This document shows positions 24,101 to 37,160 of a stretch of 64,000 nucleotides of DNA, one piece after another. The position numbers and the translations under genes were made by a program. How positions within the stretch are numbered: position 1 is the stretch's first letter; the number at the start of each line of letters is the position of its first letter. The notes under the pieces were generated by a model, which saw only the letters and a program-made list of their open reading frames with translations, made no database searches and was not told where the DNA came from. This stretch comes from Gorsachius magnificus (taxonomy: Eukaryota; Chordata; Aves; Pelecaniformes; Ardeidae), in assembly GCA_034008185.1 (NCBI GenBank), contig CM067084.1, positions 40,685,099 to 40,749,098 of the forward strand. Reading direction: 5' to 3'.

Positions 24101-25871
24101 TTTTTAATTTATTTTAAAGTGTTTGAGGAGTGAATTTTTGTTGTTGTCTAGTATAGGCTGATTAAAAAGTGTGCTGGCTTAGAATTTTTATTCCAGTATT
24201 GGATGTCCCACTGAGTAGAATGTGAAGGTCATCAAAACTTTTTCTGATTTGTTCCCTTCTTCCTGGAAATGTGTTTCTCTGCTAGTTGAGTATAAATATT
24301 CGCTCAACCAATTAGTTCAGAAAATAACAGGAATGAAATTATGTAGATTATTAAATTAACAAATGCAATACAAGGTGTAAAAGTGGCTTCTCATTTTTCC
24401 TGTTCTTAATATATAAAATCAGCTTCTTCTGTTAAATACTTATTGGCAAAATTAATTCTTAGTTCCAGTTAGGTCCCTTCACTCAAAATTTTCTATTTTT
24501 AAAATGTTAATGACTTACATTAAGATGATCAATATAAAGTAGCCTGTTTACAAGCAGAGTAAATCAAACCTTTTTAAAACCTGCAGTGACCAACTGATAT
24601 GTACCTCAAGCAGATAAACAAAAGTTACTGAGTGTATTAGTGCTTTAAAAGAAAGCAAAAAAAAAAAAAAAAATCCTCCAGGGAATTTCTTATACAGAAC
24701 TGAAGATTTTAATAAAAAGTGCGGAAATGGGAAATGTAACTTTTTTTAAAAAGCCTGCCTTAATTCTGAATGTCTAATCCATAGAAAATTCGATTCTCAT
24801 GGTTGCTTCATGGAGAGTCCTCAAAAAGTGAATTCCATGATGATCAATAAATGGGATTCATGTTCCTAAATTCTTTGAGTTCTCTCATGCACAACTAATG
24901 TCATGACAATGTATAATATAACATAGTTGAAGATTAGAATAATATTCCAAACTGATTTTTAAAAAATGAGGAAATTCTTTCCATTTCTGTTTTTGCACTT
25001 TAACAGCTTTCTTAAATAAATACGGATTTTTATTTCTCCTAAACTATGATTATACTTAACCACTCATCAGTGAAGCAAATCTGGAAAAGAAAAAAACTCA
25101 TAGGCGAAAATACTTATCTCTGTGTTGGTTAGTTTCCCCAACAATGCTTGTGAATCGCTGCTACTAGAAAGAATTCTTCTGGAGATGCAGTTTTAAGGAG
25201 AACTTGAATCATAGTTAAGAAGCAGTATAATATAATCCTAACTAGAATGCTGAACTTAATTTTTTTTTTTAATGTCCATACACACAAGGAACATTTGTAT
25301 GTTACAGTCTTTATCATCAATTAATATCAGTATTGACTGGATCTAAAGTCTGCAATTCTTTTGTCCCTTAGGACAGTAGAGATGGATAACTTAATTCTCA
25401 ATTTATTATTTTCTTGAGATGTTGGTACAGTGAGTCTCTTACATAGTGAAGAATAAGGGAAAACACTAGTAGCCTTACAGAGGTAAATGTTACTGTTTTC
25501 TGCCTTTTTTCCAAAACAACATTGCCGCTGGTGAGCACATTCAAGTTTAATTAGAGAGGGTTGGGACAGAAGGAGAGCTGATTCTATCTGAGCTTCCTTG
25601 GGCTTGCCGTATGGCCAGAAGGAATCTATAAAAGCCTGTTTTCCACAAAACCCATGAGAGGTAATTTTGGGGGACTTTACCTGTAAAGGAAGTAGGTGGA
25701 GATGGTGATTTGCAGTTCACTGGGGAATTGTTGCAGATGCCAGGCACTGCAATTCTAGAACATGCCACTGACTGCAAATTCAGAGGCTGGTGATTCACAG
25801 TTTCAGCCTAGAATCTCTATTTTCAGGGGATTTCTAAATCACTGACTAAAGTGTCTGTGTCGTGTCCCCAT

Positions 25872-25895
25872 CCCCCCCCCCCCCCGCGCCCCCCC
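25872..25895. repeat. Poly-C tract (G-quadruplex type on minus strand)
   Basis: Fourteen consecutive C, then GCG, then a further C run, followed by poly-A. On the minus strand this is a long G run able to form G-quadruplexes. Such a tract is also prone to sequencing and assembly length errors. Confidence 0.85.
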
Positions 25896-28800
25896 AAAAA
25901 AAACCCCACCTAAATAGGATTAAGTTAATCTCTTGCTGGATAAAGGGAATACCACTGTTGTTGTAATACATATAAGTGGCCATCTGAAAATTGGATGCAT
26001 GTGACTTTATGTAGTGTGATATTATAGCCAAAGTCAGTCCAGAACTCAGGACTAGAGCAAGACCCATGGCTTTCAATGAAGGCCTTCCATAGGTAAATAG
26101 TTATAGCAGGCCCACTATATTCTGTTCTTTCACATCTTTTGTCCTCAGAAGGACTGTTCTTCAGGTGTATGATGTGAGGATAGAAATTACGTGCTTTGCA
26201 TTGAGAAGGAAGGTGCAATATTAAAGTTTCCCTAGCTGGATGGTGTTGGATAAAGGTAACCTTTAACTGAATGTAGTCTATGTGATTTGAAGCAGGCTGT
26301 CTTACTCTGCCTCCTGCCTGTTTGAAAGACGGCCCTACTGTATCAGCCTTCAGCACAAGGTCAGACGGCACTTCAATGCATTTTAAATACAGATTGAATT
26401 CCTTAATTATTGCTTCAATTAACCATATAGTCAGCTCTTCTGATTTTAGTATAGTTTTTTAGTTTGACTGACTAAAAGACATTACAGGTTTTTGAATGCA
26501 GCCTCTATTATAGGTGTGGATATCTTGCTTGGTATTTATATATTTTTAGGCTGCTACATTATGTGAAGTCTAGCTCGTTCAAACTGCAACAAAAATGTGG
26601 CATCTATGGCCATGTTGATCCCAAGGATGATCCTGATTTGCAGCACTAGTATTTATTTACAGCATCACAACTGTTCACTTTTCTTTTGTTCTGGCATTCT
26701 CAAAGATTAACTTGCTCACCTACAACTTAAATAATGCTTTGTAAACAGGGAACAGGAAAGGAGTTAAATGTTGACATGAAGTGGACATTGCTGTCCCAAC
26801 AAGCTTCTCTAGATTTAATGTATGTAATGCTATCCATAACGTTTCTCCTTCAGGAAAGAGCATTGTAATGTATTATACGCAAATTTAAGCTTCAGACCCT
26901 TTGGAAAATGAACCAGTTCATATTGTAATAACCTCTCAGTTTAGAAAGAATTTGCATGGGTTTCTTCATGCTTAATTTGGAATTCAGAGCAATACTATGG
27001 GGTTTAGGGTGCAAATGAAAATTTTGACTTTAACAAATGGAGTTCTTCAGGGGCTTGGAAATTTTCTACTTAATTCCAGTTCTCGATCTGTTTTTCGTGT
27101 ACAAATGTGTGATAAAGACAACTCAATGTTCTGCACGTGACAGGGTAAAGAGAATAGCCAGGAAAATACTGTTTTCCAGTCCTTTGGTTCCTCCCCCCAC
27201 TTCACTTAATTCCATAAAAAGCTCCAATTTGATATTTCAGGTAAACTTTGGAAAAGTATTTATTCCTCACCTTTTTGTGGAAAAGGAGTGTGAAAGTTAG
27301 GTTGAAGGGGGATATTATCTCATGTATTTTTATGTTGATGTAAAATGAGCATTGTCTAACAGTGGATTAATATTTAAATTACAGAATGAATATCCAAATC
27401 AAAGGGCATCACACACTAAAAAAATGGGAAATAATCTACAAAAAGTACAGTTGCTGAAAAGCTTCTTTGTATTCTTTGTTTCCCTTCTATGTCTTGAATA
27501 TCTTAATAGAGAACCAAAGTTCTTTTAATCCAAAAGGTTAATTTTTCTCCTAGAGCAACTTACTCATTCTAGACTACTCTTTCTCCATTTTAAAGTGAGA
27601 GGAAGATAATTTGTCCTTTGTGAAACAAAATTCAACTCTATTTTTCAGGAAAGGCCCATGTTCAGATAATTTTTATAGTATGTGGTATGAATCTCCCATG
27701 AACTTCAGCGAAGTCTGTTTTCGAAGTGAAACCTGTTGCCTTGCAAATCTATTCTTGACTCTGGTTTGTACAGCACCTTGCCAATTCTTCTTATTCTGTA
27801 CCAGCAATGAGACTAGCAGTTGCAGTAATCGCAGTTGACTTAAAAAAAATTCCATTTATTTTTTTAAAAAGATAGAATCTTAAAACTCAGAGCAGGGATT
27901 ATTAAAACTTGAAACCTGAATCAGTGTTGTAATAGGGTTTATACACCTAAAAGAAGCAGGGGGCAAACAAAAGCATGGTAGTCTAGATACAGAAGTCTCA
28001 CTAAGTTTAAGTTCTATTTACACCCAGTTTACATGGTGTTCTACTAAGATTGCTTTTTCAGCCAGCAAGAGATTGAGAGATAAGCTGAAAGCAAAAAACA
28101 CTGTTCTGGAAATAGCCTGGTTGCCCTTTGATGCCTTAAGAAGTGCAGGGATGTTTCTAAGGTATGTAGATGAGAATAATGTATCTAACTTATCACAGTT
28201 CAAAGGGAAATGTCCCCTTTTAATATTTACTGAGATTTGCATTGTGGTAACTGGCAACACTTACCTGCACTTTTGGCAGCTTATCTGTGGTTCCCCATGA
28301 AGAGTATTGCAATAGCTTCCTTAGATAAGGAATGTCAGGGGTGAAATAAGCAACTTTTGATGCCTTAGAAAGGCTCTCTTGACAAACCTAATGGAGATTC
28401 TTGGAATGCAAATGTCTGACAGTGGGAGACACGAGGAATCACTGACCTTGTGCATGGATCTTCCCGTATATGCTGAAGGCATTCTGTGAATTGGCAGTGC
28501 AGAAGAACTACAGTACATGCAGATGTGCTATTTATGGGTGAAATGAAAGAGCTGAAGAAACAGCCACTACTTAGGAATGCTAGAGAGAGGCCTCAGGCAC
28601 TGTCCTTACTGGGATTTTTTTTTTTTTTTTGCCAGTTCAATCTGGTTTTGACATCTCCTTAAGGACTCCAGTTGTTGTAAACAAAAATCTTATTCTTACC
28701 TCCTGCTCATAAGTGATGAAACTGAGGTGCAGAGCTTCCCAGAAGACTGTTTAGAAGGAACACCAGAATCTATCTGCCTTTTGTGCCAACCACACACTCA

Positions 28801-31320
28801 CGTTTCAACAGAAATGTCCTTTATTTCTACTAATTAACTACAGGTAGAAAATTGTAGGTATTTGATCACCATCAAATACAATGGAAGAGATGAAGTTCCT
28901 AGTGTTTTATCATACATTTTTATCTTTATTAATGCGGAATTCTGCTTTAGAAATCAACTTTTTTGATACCTTTTTTTCCCCTGTGGAAGAACATTTAACA
29001 TTATTATCTGTGCCTATCCTCTTTTCCCTTTTCTTAACCTGTATGTCAAGAAACAGCAGTTGCTTTTCATAGAAGGGCAAGTATCTCTTTGAGGAATCAA
29101 GTAACTTCATAACCCTAGACATCTGTCTACCGAGAGTCTTTATCTGTCGCTACTTTTTCCTTTAGGTATTCAGAAAGTTTTGTCTTATGCATAACATGCA
29201 GAATCTAATGCTAGGGATGTTTTTTCTTCACATCTGGTCTGATTTTCAAATACTTTGGAGGTCAAAGCAGGCTGTGGAAACTCAGCTGCATGAGTGTCAG
29301 TTAGACCAGGGAAATTCCTCAGTGTGTTGCCAGGTATTTTACCAAGATGCTTATTCTTCCACTAGAGTGAAATTAGGAGTTTTGATTAGTACCTCTTCTT
29401 TAGCCTCTTGCTGTCTTTTTTTTTTTTTTTTAACTGCCTCAGCTGAGTTAGTACATTTAGTTGCCTCTGAATTGGGCTGCATTCCACTTCCATAGAGTGA
29501 CGCTGAATTTTCTTGTCTTCCCACAAGTAGAACATGTCTTCCCTCAACACATTTCATGTTTTAAGAACTTGAAATTAAGTCTTTCATCAAATTGTCGTTC
29601 TGTTCTCTAGAATAACTCTGTTTCTTTTTATTGCTAATTAAGTTTTCAGCCTTTGAATTCTTTCTTGCATCCTGTTTGGTGAATGGTGTGCAGGGAATAG
29701 CTTTATACTTACCATTTTATTTTTTCCTTCCATATTATATTGGATCTATTTTCTTGTTTGTTCATTTGTACTTACTGAACAGTACAAAACCTATTTCTTA
29801 GTACTTTTTTCCCCTGTACTCAAAATTGAAACCATCTAATTAGTTATATAATCTCCCTCAAAACTGTGGTTATATAGGAGATATCAAAGATAAGATCTTT
29901 TGAACAAAAAGCCTTTTTTCTTCATTAGTCATCAAAAAAACAGTGACTAAATCCATGACAATTAGAAGTCAGTAATGATGAAAAGATTCACATGGACATT
30001 AAGAATGGAAGCATCCAAAACTTTGTATATTTGAAATCCAATATCAAAGATACTGTAGTGTGGGGGCTGGGGTATTTTTAAATCCTATTCCATTAACTAT
30101 TCCATATGTATTAGGTGCACCTCTAAGATGGAAACATGGCATTGAACTTTTTATTCAAATCATGAAAACTGTAATGATAATTCTTAATACCTGTTATCTG
30201 AACTAGAAGGGATTTCGTTGGCAAGTTAACACAGAAGTAATATCTAATATAAAATAATTATTTGTACCTTTGTTTAGGAGTGACAGTAGGCTATTTAAAA
30301 TGTGGAGTTTCTTTGTTGGTTTCTCTGTTCTGCAGTGAATCGAGGGTTAGCATAATCTTAGGAGGAAGGCACATGACTGTCAGTCTAGGGGAATTTCACT
30401 TGTGGTGCTATAAAGAACTGTTCTTTGCTTTTCCTTACTCTAATTAAAATTAAAAAAAACACAGTGGGGGCAAGTTGCATGATGTTGGAGATTACTGAAA
30501 CATACATGCTGGAAATTAAAATATAGGAATAGTGCTTGACATACTTGGGCGTATTTCTATTAAGTTTGAGATGTTATTTTTTTCAGTTGTAAGAGAGATG
30601 GTTTTGTAAAGTCTCTAATATGTCTTCATATTTATTGCAGTGAATGTAGGTTTCATATTGTACTTAGTGTATCACCAATATTATTTCAGGCATTATGCCT
30701 GCAACACAAAACGTATTAATAACTGCAGATTAACTTGTCATCTATTTGAAGTCTATGAAGCATCTTAGAGCTACTGTGTTTTATAAAAAAAAAAAGTCAA
30801 AATTAACAGAACTGTCTGAACATTTGATACTGTGTGTTTAATCTGGCATATTTCATCTTGACTCCCAAAAAGACCTTGGATTGTGGGCCAAAGAGAAAAG
30901 GAGGAGGAGAATTTGAGGCTTCTAAAATACTGCAGGTATCTGGTATTCTTCTGAAATTCAACTTTCTTGCATAAGCTGAAGCAGGATAGCTTCAGCTATG
31001 AGATCAATTAAATCAGTTGTTGTGTTAGGTTTATTTAGTGAATCCTATAGAATAAAACTGAACATTTTTTTTGGTATTCCATTCTTCAGCGAGCCAAGAT
31101 TTTTCAGATTGACCATTTAGGCTGCAGGGAGATTCATATCTGACAGATGCAGTCTTTCTACATAATAGCTCTGGCGAAGTTTAAGGATAATTTAAAAGTT
31201 ACTAGTTTTTTGGGGGTGGGGTGGAGATTACTGGTTTAGTACTGCCCGTAATGCAAACTGTTGTACTAAAAAGTTCACTTAAACCCAAGGACCTAAATAA
31301 ATAAAAAGGCACAGCGTGTT

Positions 31321-31402
31321 AAAAAAAAAACAACAAACACAACAACCAAAACACAAACACAAAAAAAACCCAAAACAAACTAAAAAAAAACCCCAAAAAG
31401 CC
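31321..31402 (+). repeat. A/C low-complexity block
   Basis: About 80 bases made almost only of A and C (runs of A broken by CAACAAACAC-like words). It could be a decayed poly-A tail of an old insertion, but no recognisable body precedes it, so I call it simple sequence only. Confidence 0.8.
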
Positions 31403-34400
31403 CAGCCGGACTCTGTTCCAAAGGAACTTGTTTAAAGCTCATGATAACTCTGTAGTCATATTTCAAAATTGCTTGCAGGTGTCCAGTTCTCATTTGTTAG
31501 TTAACTGAAGCAAGACGAGGTTGGATGCTAAGCTGATTTTGAAGTACATCAGTGTTGAATGAGAGCAAGCCAGGGACAGGAAGGCTCCTGACTTGTGTCA
31601 TTATTCTAACAATTTGTTCATACTTCTAAGCTTCAAGAAAGCAAGCATGTGGCACAACCAGTTCAAGTTTCAAAACACCTTTTATCATAAAGGCAGTGCA
31701 GTAAATGGGAAACTAGAGACTGATTTCAAGAGTCTGACAGATTAATGTACTTTCCAGTTATTTCTCAAGTCTTAAGCCTTGTATTGAAACATGGATGTCA
31801 GTGAGAGACAACTGAGAGGCAGAGCAAGGTAACAGACAGAAAAGAGCTTGGCCTTCTAACTGTAGCCAGGTTACAGAACTTAAGAAACCTGTAGTACAAC
31901 AGACCTTATGAGATCCTTTGATGACTCACTTTCCTCATAGAGCACAAAGATATCCCAAGATGCAAGCAAGACAAGTATCAGTCAAGGGTGTAAGCAGAAG
32001 GCATAGTTGGATGGATGGAGCTTGGTGCAAGCTGCAAATCTTATTATTATTACTATTTCCCTTAATCTCGAGGGAGTTTTGCATTTTACACTAGACTTGA
32101 GTTTTACTGTGTTGTAGCTCCACTGCACCCCCAACTATAGCCACCTCTCATCTGTGGTATAGAATTTCATGAAGTCAGTCAGTCATAGAGAATGACTGTG
32201 ACAAGTCTGTACTTAGCTGTGGTGGTTGTAACCAGGGCATCATGTCCCACTGCAGAGCTACCACTAGAGTCCAGAACTCCCGACTCCTTTACCCTGCTCC
32301 TTGTTAGCAAATATGCGTGTACCTGCTGAAATATCTTTCATACATACAAACAGATACTGATTCTGAAAAGGTGATAGTCTACCATGGTTTCACACCACAC
32401 CATCTCTCTCTTGCAAACCCCTCTATTGTCTACATGATGATGAAAAAACCCCATTTCTTCCAGGAAGACAAATTATACATGTGCTGTCTAACTTCAGTAG
32501 GGCCAGTAAGTCCCACAGAGATTCTCTTACCTTGTTTTGAAAACAGGACTGTTTTTTTGTTGCTTTTCCACAGAAGTCAGGAGAGGAACTTGAAGTGAGG
32601 AAAAACAAATGGCAAATAATTGTTGCAAGTTTTTTTTAAATGTATCTGAATTTTTTTGTATTTGTATGTCATTATATTCTATAAATGGCTCTTCTGGTTT
32701 GTCTATTTTAGGCTGAGAAAAATAAAACTATCCTTTCACCTAGTATTTGAATCTATTTTACTTTTCTAAATTTATGCTTCACGAAACCTTGTAGCCTGAG
32801 AACTCTTTGAGGGTAGTCATCATAGATACTTTTGATTTTTGTCACAGCATGAAGGCAAAATGAAGAAATGCTGAGATACAGTGATGTTTTTCTTCAGAGT
32901 AGCTACTTAAAAATACCAATGTTGATCTATGTTAGGACCGAATACTGGCTAGAAAGGAAGTAGTTTGATTACATTGTAATAGTATGAAATATAGTCTAGG
33001 TAATGAAAGGCAAAAGGATGTGGCCTCTTATTGTATAATCTTTTTTGGCCATCAGCCAGAGCAGGAAATTTTCACTGGGAGAGTGAAGGTATCGAGTAAC
33101 ATGAAAAGTAATATATTTTTAGAGACACTAGCTTCATTTCACACTGCTTTCTAGAATTAGATTTTCACCTTAGAGAACAGACTTCTTACCTGAAACTCAG
33201 TCTGCAGTCTAACTCTTTTTCTGTATTTATTTAGCATATGCTTTAATTCGATGGCGAGAGAGGGGAAAAACTACAGAATGCCTTTGTTTTAGGAACAACC
33301 TTTATCACTAACGAACAATAGCATACTAGAGAACAGCTTATGCTGTTCATGACTCTGTAGTACGAATGTGTCACCATAAAGGCAAACAATAAAATAACAT
33401 ATTTGTAGTACTTTATAACAGAACTGACTCTTGGCACAGTCAATGTCAGTAATAAATTCTGAAAAGTGCAGTGATGGGTCCTGCAATTATCTTCTGCTTC
33501 TCCTGTTTGTTCTACCAAGGGAGCTTGTTTGGTTTTTTTCAGTGTCTTTGTGGAGAAACCATTGTAGGCATCTATATAGCACCAGGGGTGGGGAGGGGGG
33601 GGCTCAGGCAGGGAGGACGAGGAAGGCCTTAGATGGTTTGAGGGATCTGAAATCCCTTCAGCCTTGAGAGGATTTTGGTTACTTACGGACCTTTAAGAGA
33701 ACTGTTATTTATTGCACAGAAAAAGGTATGCTGCTGAAACTTGAACAGTGAAATACAGTTTTGCTCAAGACAATTGCAAATTGTTGACCACCATTCTATT
33801 TATGTGCACTTCAGTTTATAAAGCTTTTGAAATGTCACTATTTGTATTACATTTACCATAGGAACCATGATAGTGATACTTCTTGTCTAAATGAATGATT
33901 CAACAATCGCAATATTCATGTAACTTAAAAAGGCACTAGTAGGATCTGGTGGGGTAGGGGGGATTAAGACTCAGACCCACAACCACTACTGTCTTCCATA
34001 AAGGCAGTCTGATCCCTTCTCTTGCTGGAGTGGGATGGATGTTGCAACAGAAGGTGTCATTGGAGGGAATGTGGGATTCCTTCTTTCTGCCAGTCCAGTG
34101 CAGGAATTCTACCATGGATAGCATGGGAGAATCAGCATCAGTCATGCTAATACTGTGTGCGTTCTGATTCACGATGCCGGATACTGTAATGACATCATAC
34201 CATAAGTTATTTCTTTGGGGGCATCCACACCTCCCTTAATTGCTTCTATCCTTTGAAGACCTGCTGACTATGGCTGCATTATCCCTTAACTTCAAAAGTC
34301 CTAACCAATTAAAAGGTTTTTGTGACAGCTAAGGGTGTGGGATTTTTATTTTTTTTGTTTTTAAGAGGGGAAGGAGCAGAAAATTAGGTGTTTAGTTTGC

Positions 34401-36885
34401 CTGAATTAAAAGAAAATGCTGCCCAGTAATATATATATTATCCTGCCAGTTCTTTAGGGCATATTTTGAAATTTGATACAGGGCAACCTTTGTGCTAGAG
34501 ATGTGCCTTTTGCCACTCCTATGAAAATCCACCTAGAGCTGGCCAAGTTGCAACCTGCAGTTCTTCCTGGGTTTATATGTGGTTCCATGATTGAGGAATT
34601 TTGCCCTAAAGCAAAGATTATGTTTGTACTGGCTCTGTTTGTCTCTGAAACACAATCTAAGCAGCCTAAAGCCTTTATGGGCTGGCAGATTTCTGTGCGC
34701 TCCAGTAGGCTAAAATGACTGAGACAGTGTGAAGAGAAGCTTTGGTCAGGAGCATAGGGTGCCCTGTCCAAAGAGGCCACTACTGGGAGCTGTGAACAAA
34801 CAGGGAGCTGATCAGACAAAAGCTCTTGAGAACTGGGTGAAGAGGGAAGGATGCAGTGCCTGAATAAGGAGGCTAGAACTGCTCCAGTAGGGATAGATGG
34901 AAGGAGGTGGAATACAAAGAAATCTAAATGAGTGGTCAGGGTAGCACTGGGCCTGTGGTAAGAAATCTGAAAAACATGGATTAGGGCTGCCTAGACAAAA
35001 AGCTATAGATGTAGAAGGGATGGGACCAAGATGGGTGAGGACAACAGTGTTCAACTGTCTTGCTCGATATTTAGTAAGTCAGAAGTTCTCACAGTAGCCT
35101 AAAATGTTCTCATGTGACTCCATACCTTTCTGTGATGCTGTATGATAGAACTTACCTTGTCAGTTTGTTCTAGAAACTTAAAAATCTTCTCATTATAGAG
35201 AATTACTGAAGTTATAAAGTCAACGACTCAAATCATAGAAAACAAAAATGTAGAAAAGTTGCACTTAAACAGTATACTGCAATATGTAATTACATAACCA
35301 CGTTTCCCCCCCACTCCATCTTATTCATGAGATGAGGGGTACAATCAAGAAAGGATTTCTGTAGGATTCTTAGCTTATTTTTGCTGAAGCTGGAAAACAT
35401 AATATTGAATTAATACTGAAAATTGAACATGTTATTTGAGGTACTGAAGTCGGCGTTTTCAGCTGCAACTGAAAGTAATAGAAATGCTGCTTTAAATACA
35501 TACAGCATTATGTATTCTCCGAAAAAAACAGTCCCTAAATATTTCAAATTATATTTTGCAATCCCATTTGAAAAGTAATGAAAGCACCCTTTATCTCACA
35601 GTGTTCTGATAAAAAGTTGCTTATGAAGTATTCATGTAGAAGGAAATAAAAAGGCCATAAGATATTAATAATTGTCTTAAAAATACACAGGCATTGTGTA
35701 GTAAAGAAGCCTGAATGTTTGATGAAGCCAAGGTTATGGAAGAGATAGAACAGGAATTGGCATGGATATATCAAGTTGAGGACAAATGGAGGGAGAACGG
35801 GTCCCTTTCAGACTCTCAGATCTTTACTCTTACCCTTCCTGAGCCATTAGCAAATGTTGGTGAAACCTGGTAACAAACAGTCCCATCCTTTCTTCTCCCA
35901 AATACCATTATCTGCTCTGTAAATTCTCTCAAGACTAGGTGTTTGCTATTTGGCATTTCCTAACATCAGACTGCTTAACTTCTTAGCAATGCTTTTTAAC
36001 ATACTAGGCTTGTATATGAAGTCTTTTCTTTCCGAATATAATACTGAAAGCTCAGAACCCTCGCTAGTTATCCATGGGATACCTAAAATCAGCTTGTCAG
36101 ACACACAGCTGTTCCAGCTGACTTAAAAAAAAAAAATAAATTGTAAACTGTAAAACTATTTGAGAGAGACTATTTAACCTGTGCGTTGAAATTATTAAAA
36201 TACTCAACAAATTCTTTGCGCCCTTTGAAAAACATGAGGAATTCCTCCAAATCTGCCGAAAAGCAAGACTAACAAAGATGATATGCAAATAAAAATTTCT
36301 GTTAAATGAGTGTTTGGTTGCAAGGCAGGAGTTTGACATTCTTCAAGCACATAAAAACTATCATTTTTACCTGTGGGCAGTATTTTGTCAGCACATTTTA
36401 TTCAAACAATAACCATTCTTATCAACCAGAACCAGGTTCAGTCTTGTTAATGGGATGAATTGGCAATGACTTCTGTCTACATAGCAACCAGCAAATATTG
36501 TTCCAGTGGTCCGGGGTGGCCAATGAGAGGCAGGGCACGTTGGGGCAGCTTTGCTCACACCAATAGCACTGTACTGCAATTCCTCCTGACAACCCCCTCC
36601 CCATTTCACTGACATGAACGTTTTTAGAATATGATCTCATCTGCAAATTGTAAATACTTGGCACTTTTATGACAGGAAAGTATTACAAAGTGCTGAGGCT
36701 TACTTCATGAAGAATTTAGGTAGGAAGCATTTTTAATTTTCTGTTATTAATGACTTACACATATTTACAAAAAAATGTACTCTTAATTGCTCTAACTTAT
36801 TAATAATTTCAGTAAGAAATCATATGTGCAGTATTTAGCATTTTATTTGAAGTCCTCACTGTCTTTAGGGCTTCTTAGTGGAACT

Positions 36886-37160
36886 GCACTCAGCTGCCTT
36901 TTATTGTTTATAAACAAGCAGTGACTGGAGAAGAAAAACCCCAAACCTCTTCACTAGACTTGTTTATAAGCTTTTAACATCTGCCACCTAATAATGCTCC
37001 TCCTGATTATTCAGATTGCTGCTAAAGTGCCTTTACTTCACTCTGGCTGGAAGAATAAACTGTAAAATATTATATTGCCTGCTTTTCCATTTACATTTTC
37101 TTCATATACAATATACTTAAAGCATCCAAAGAGATGAGCCATAAAAATATAAGGCAGAAA
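36886..37160. promoter_or_regulatory. Candidate intronic enhancer-like motif cluster
   Basis: Within about 270 bases are an E-box CAGCTG (36891-36896); a perfect 14-base palindrome TTGTTTATAAACAA (36904-36917) made of two opposed forkhead cores; another TGTTTAT forkhead core (36961-36967); a CATCTG E-box (36978-36983); TAATAATG/GATTATTC homeodomain-type words; and an AT-rich MEF2/CArG-like stretch (CCATAAAAATATAAGG, about 37139-37154). Motif density suggests a cis-regulatory module, but AT-rich DNA produces such words by chance. Conservation or chromatin data would decide. Confidence 0.3.

Noticed and set aside
34454..34819. 121-codon minus-strand frame
   Set aside because: No recognisable motif, no splice or promoter context, and overlaps an equally featureless + frame.
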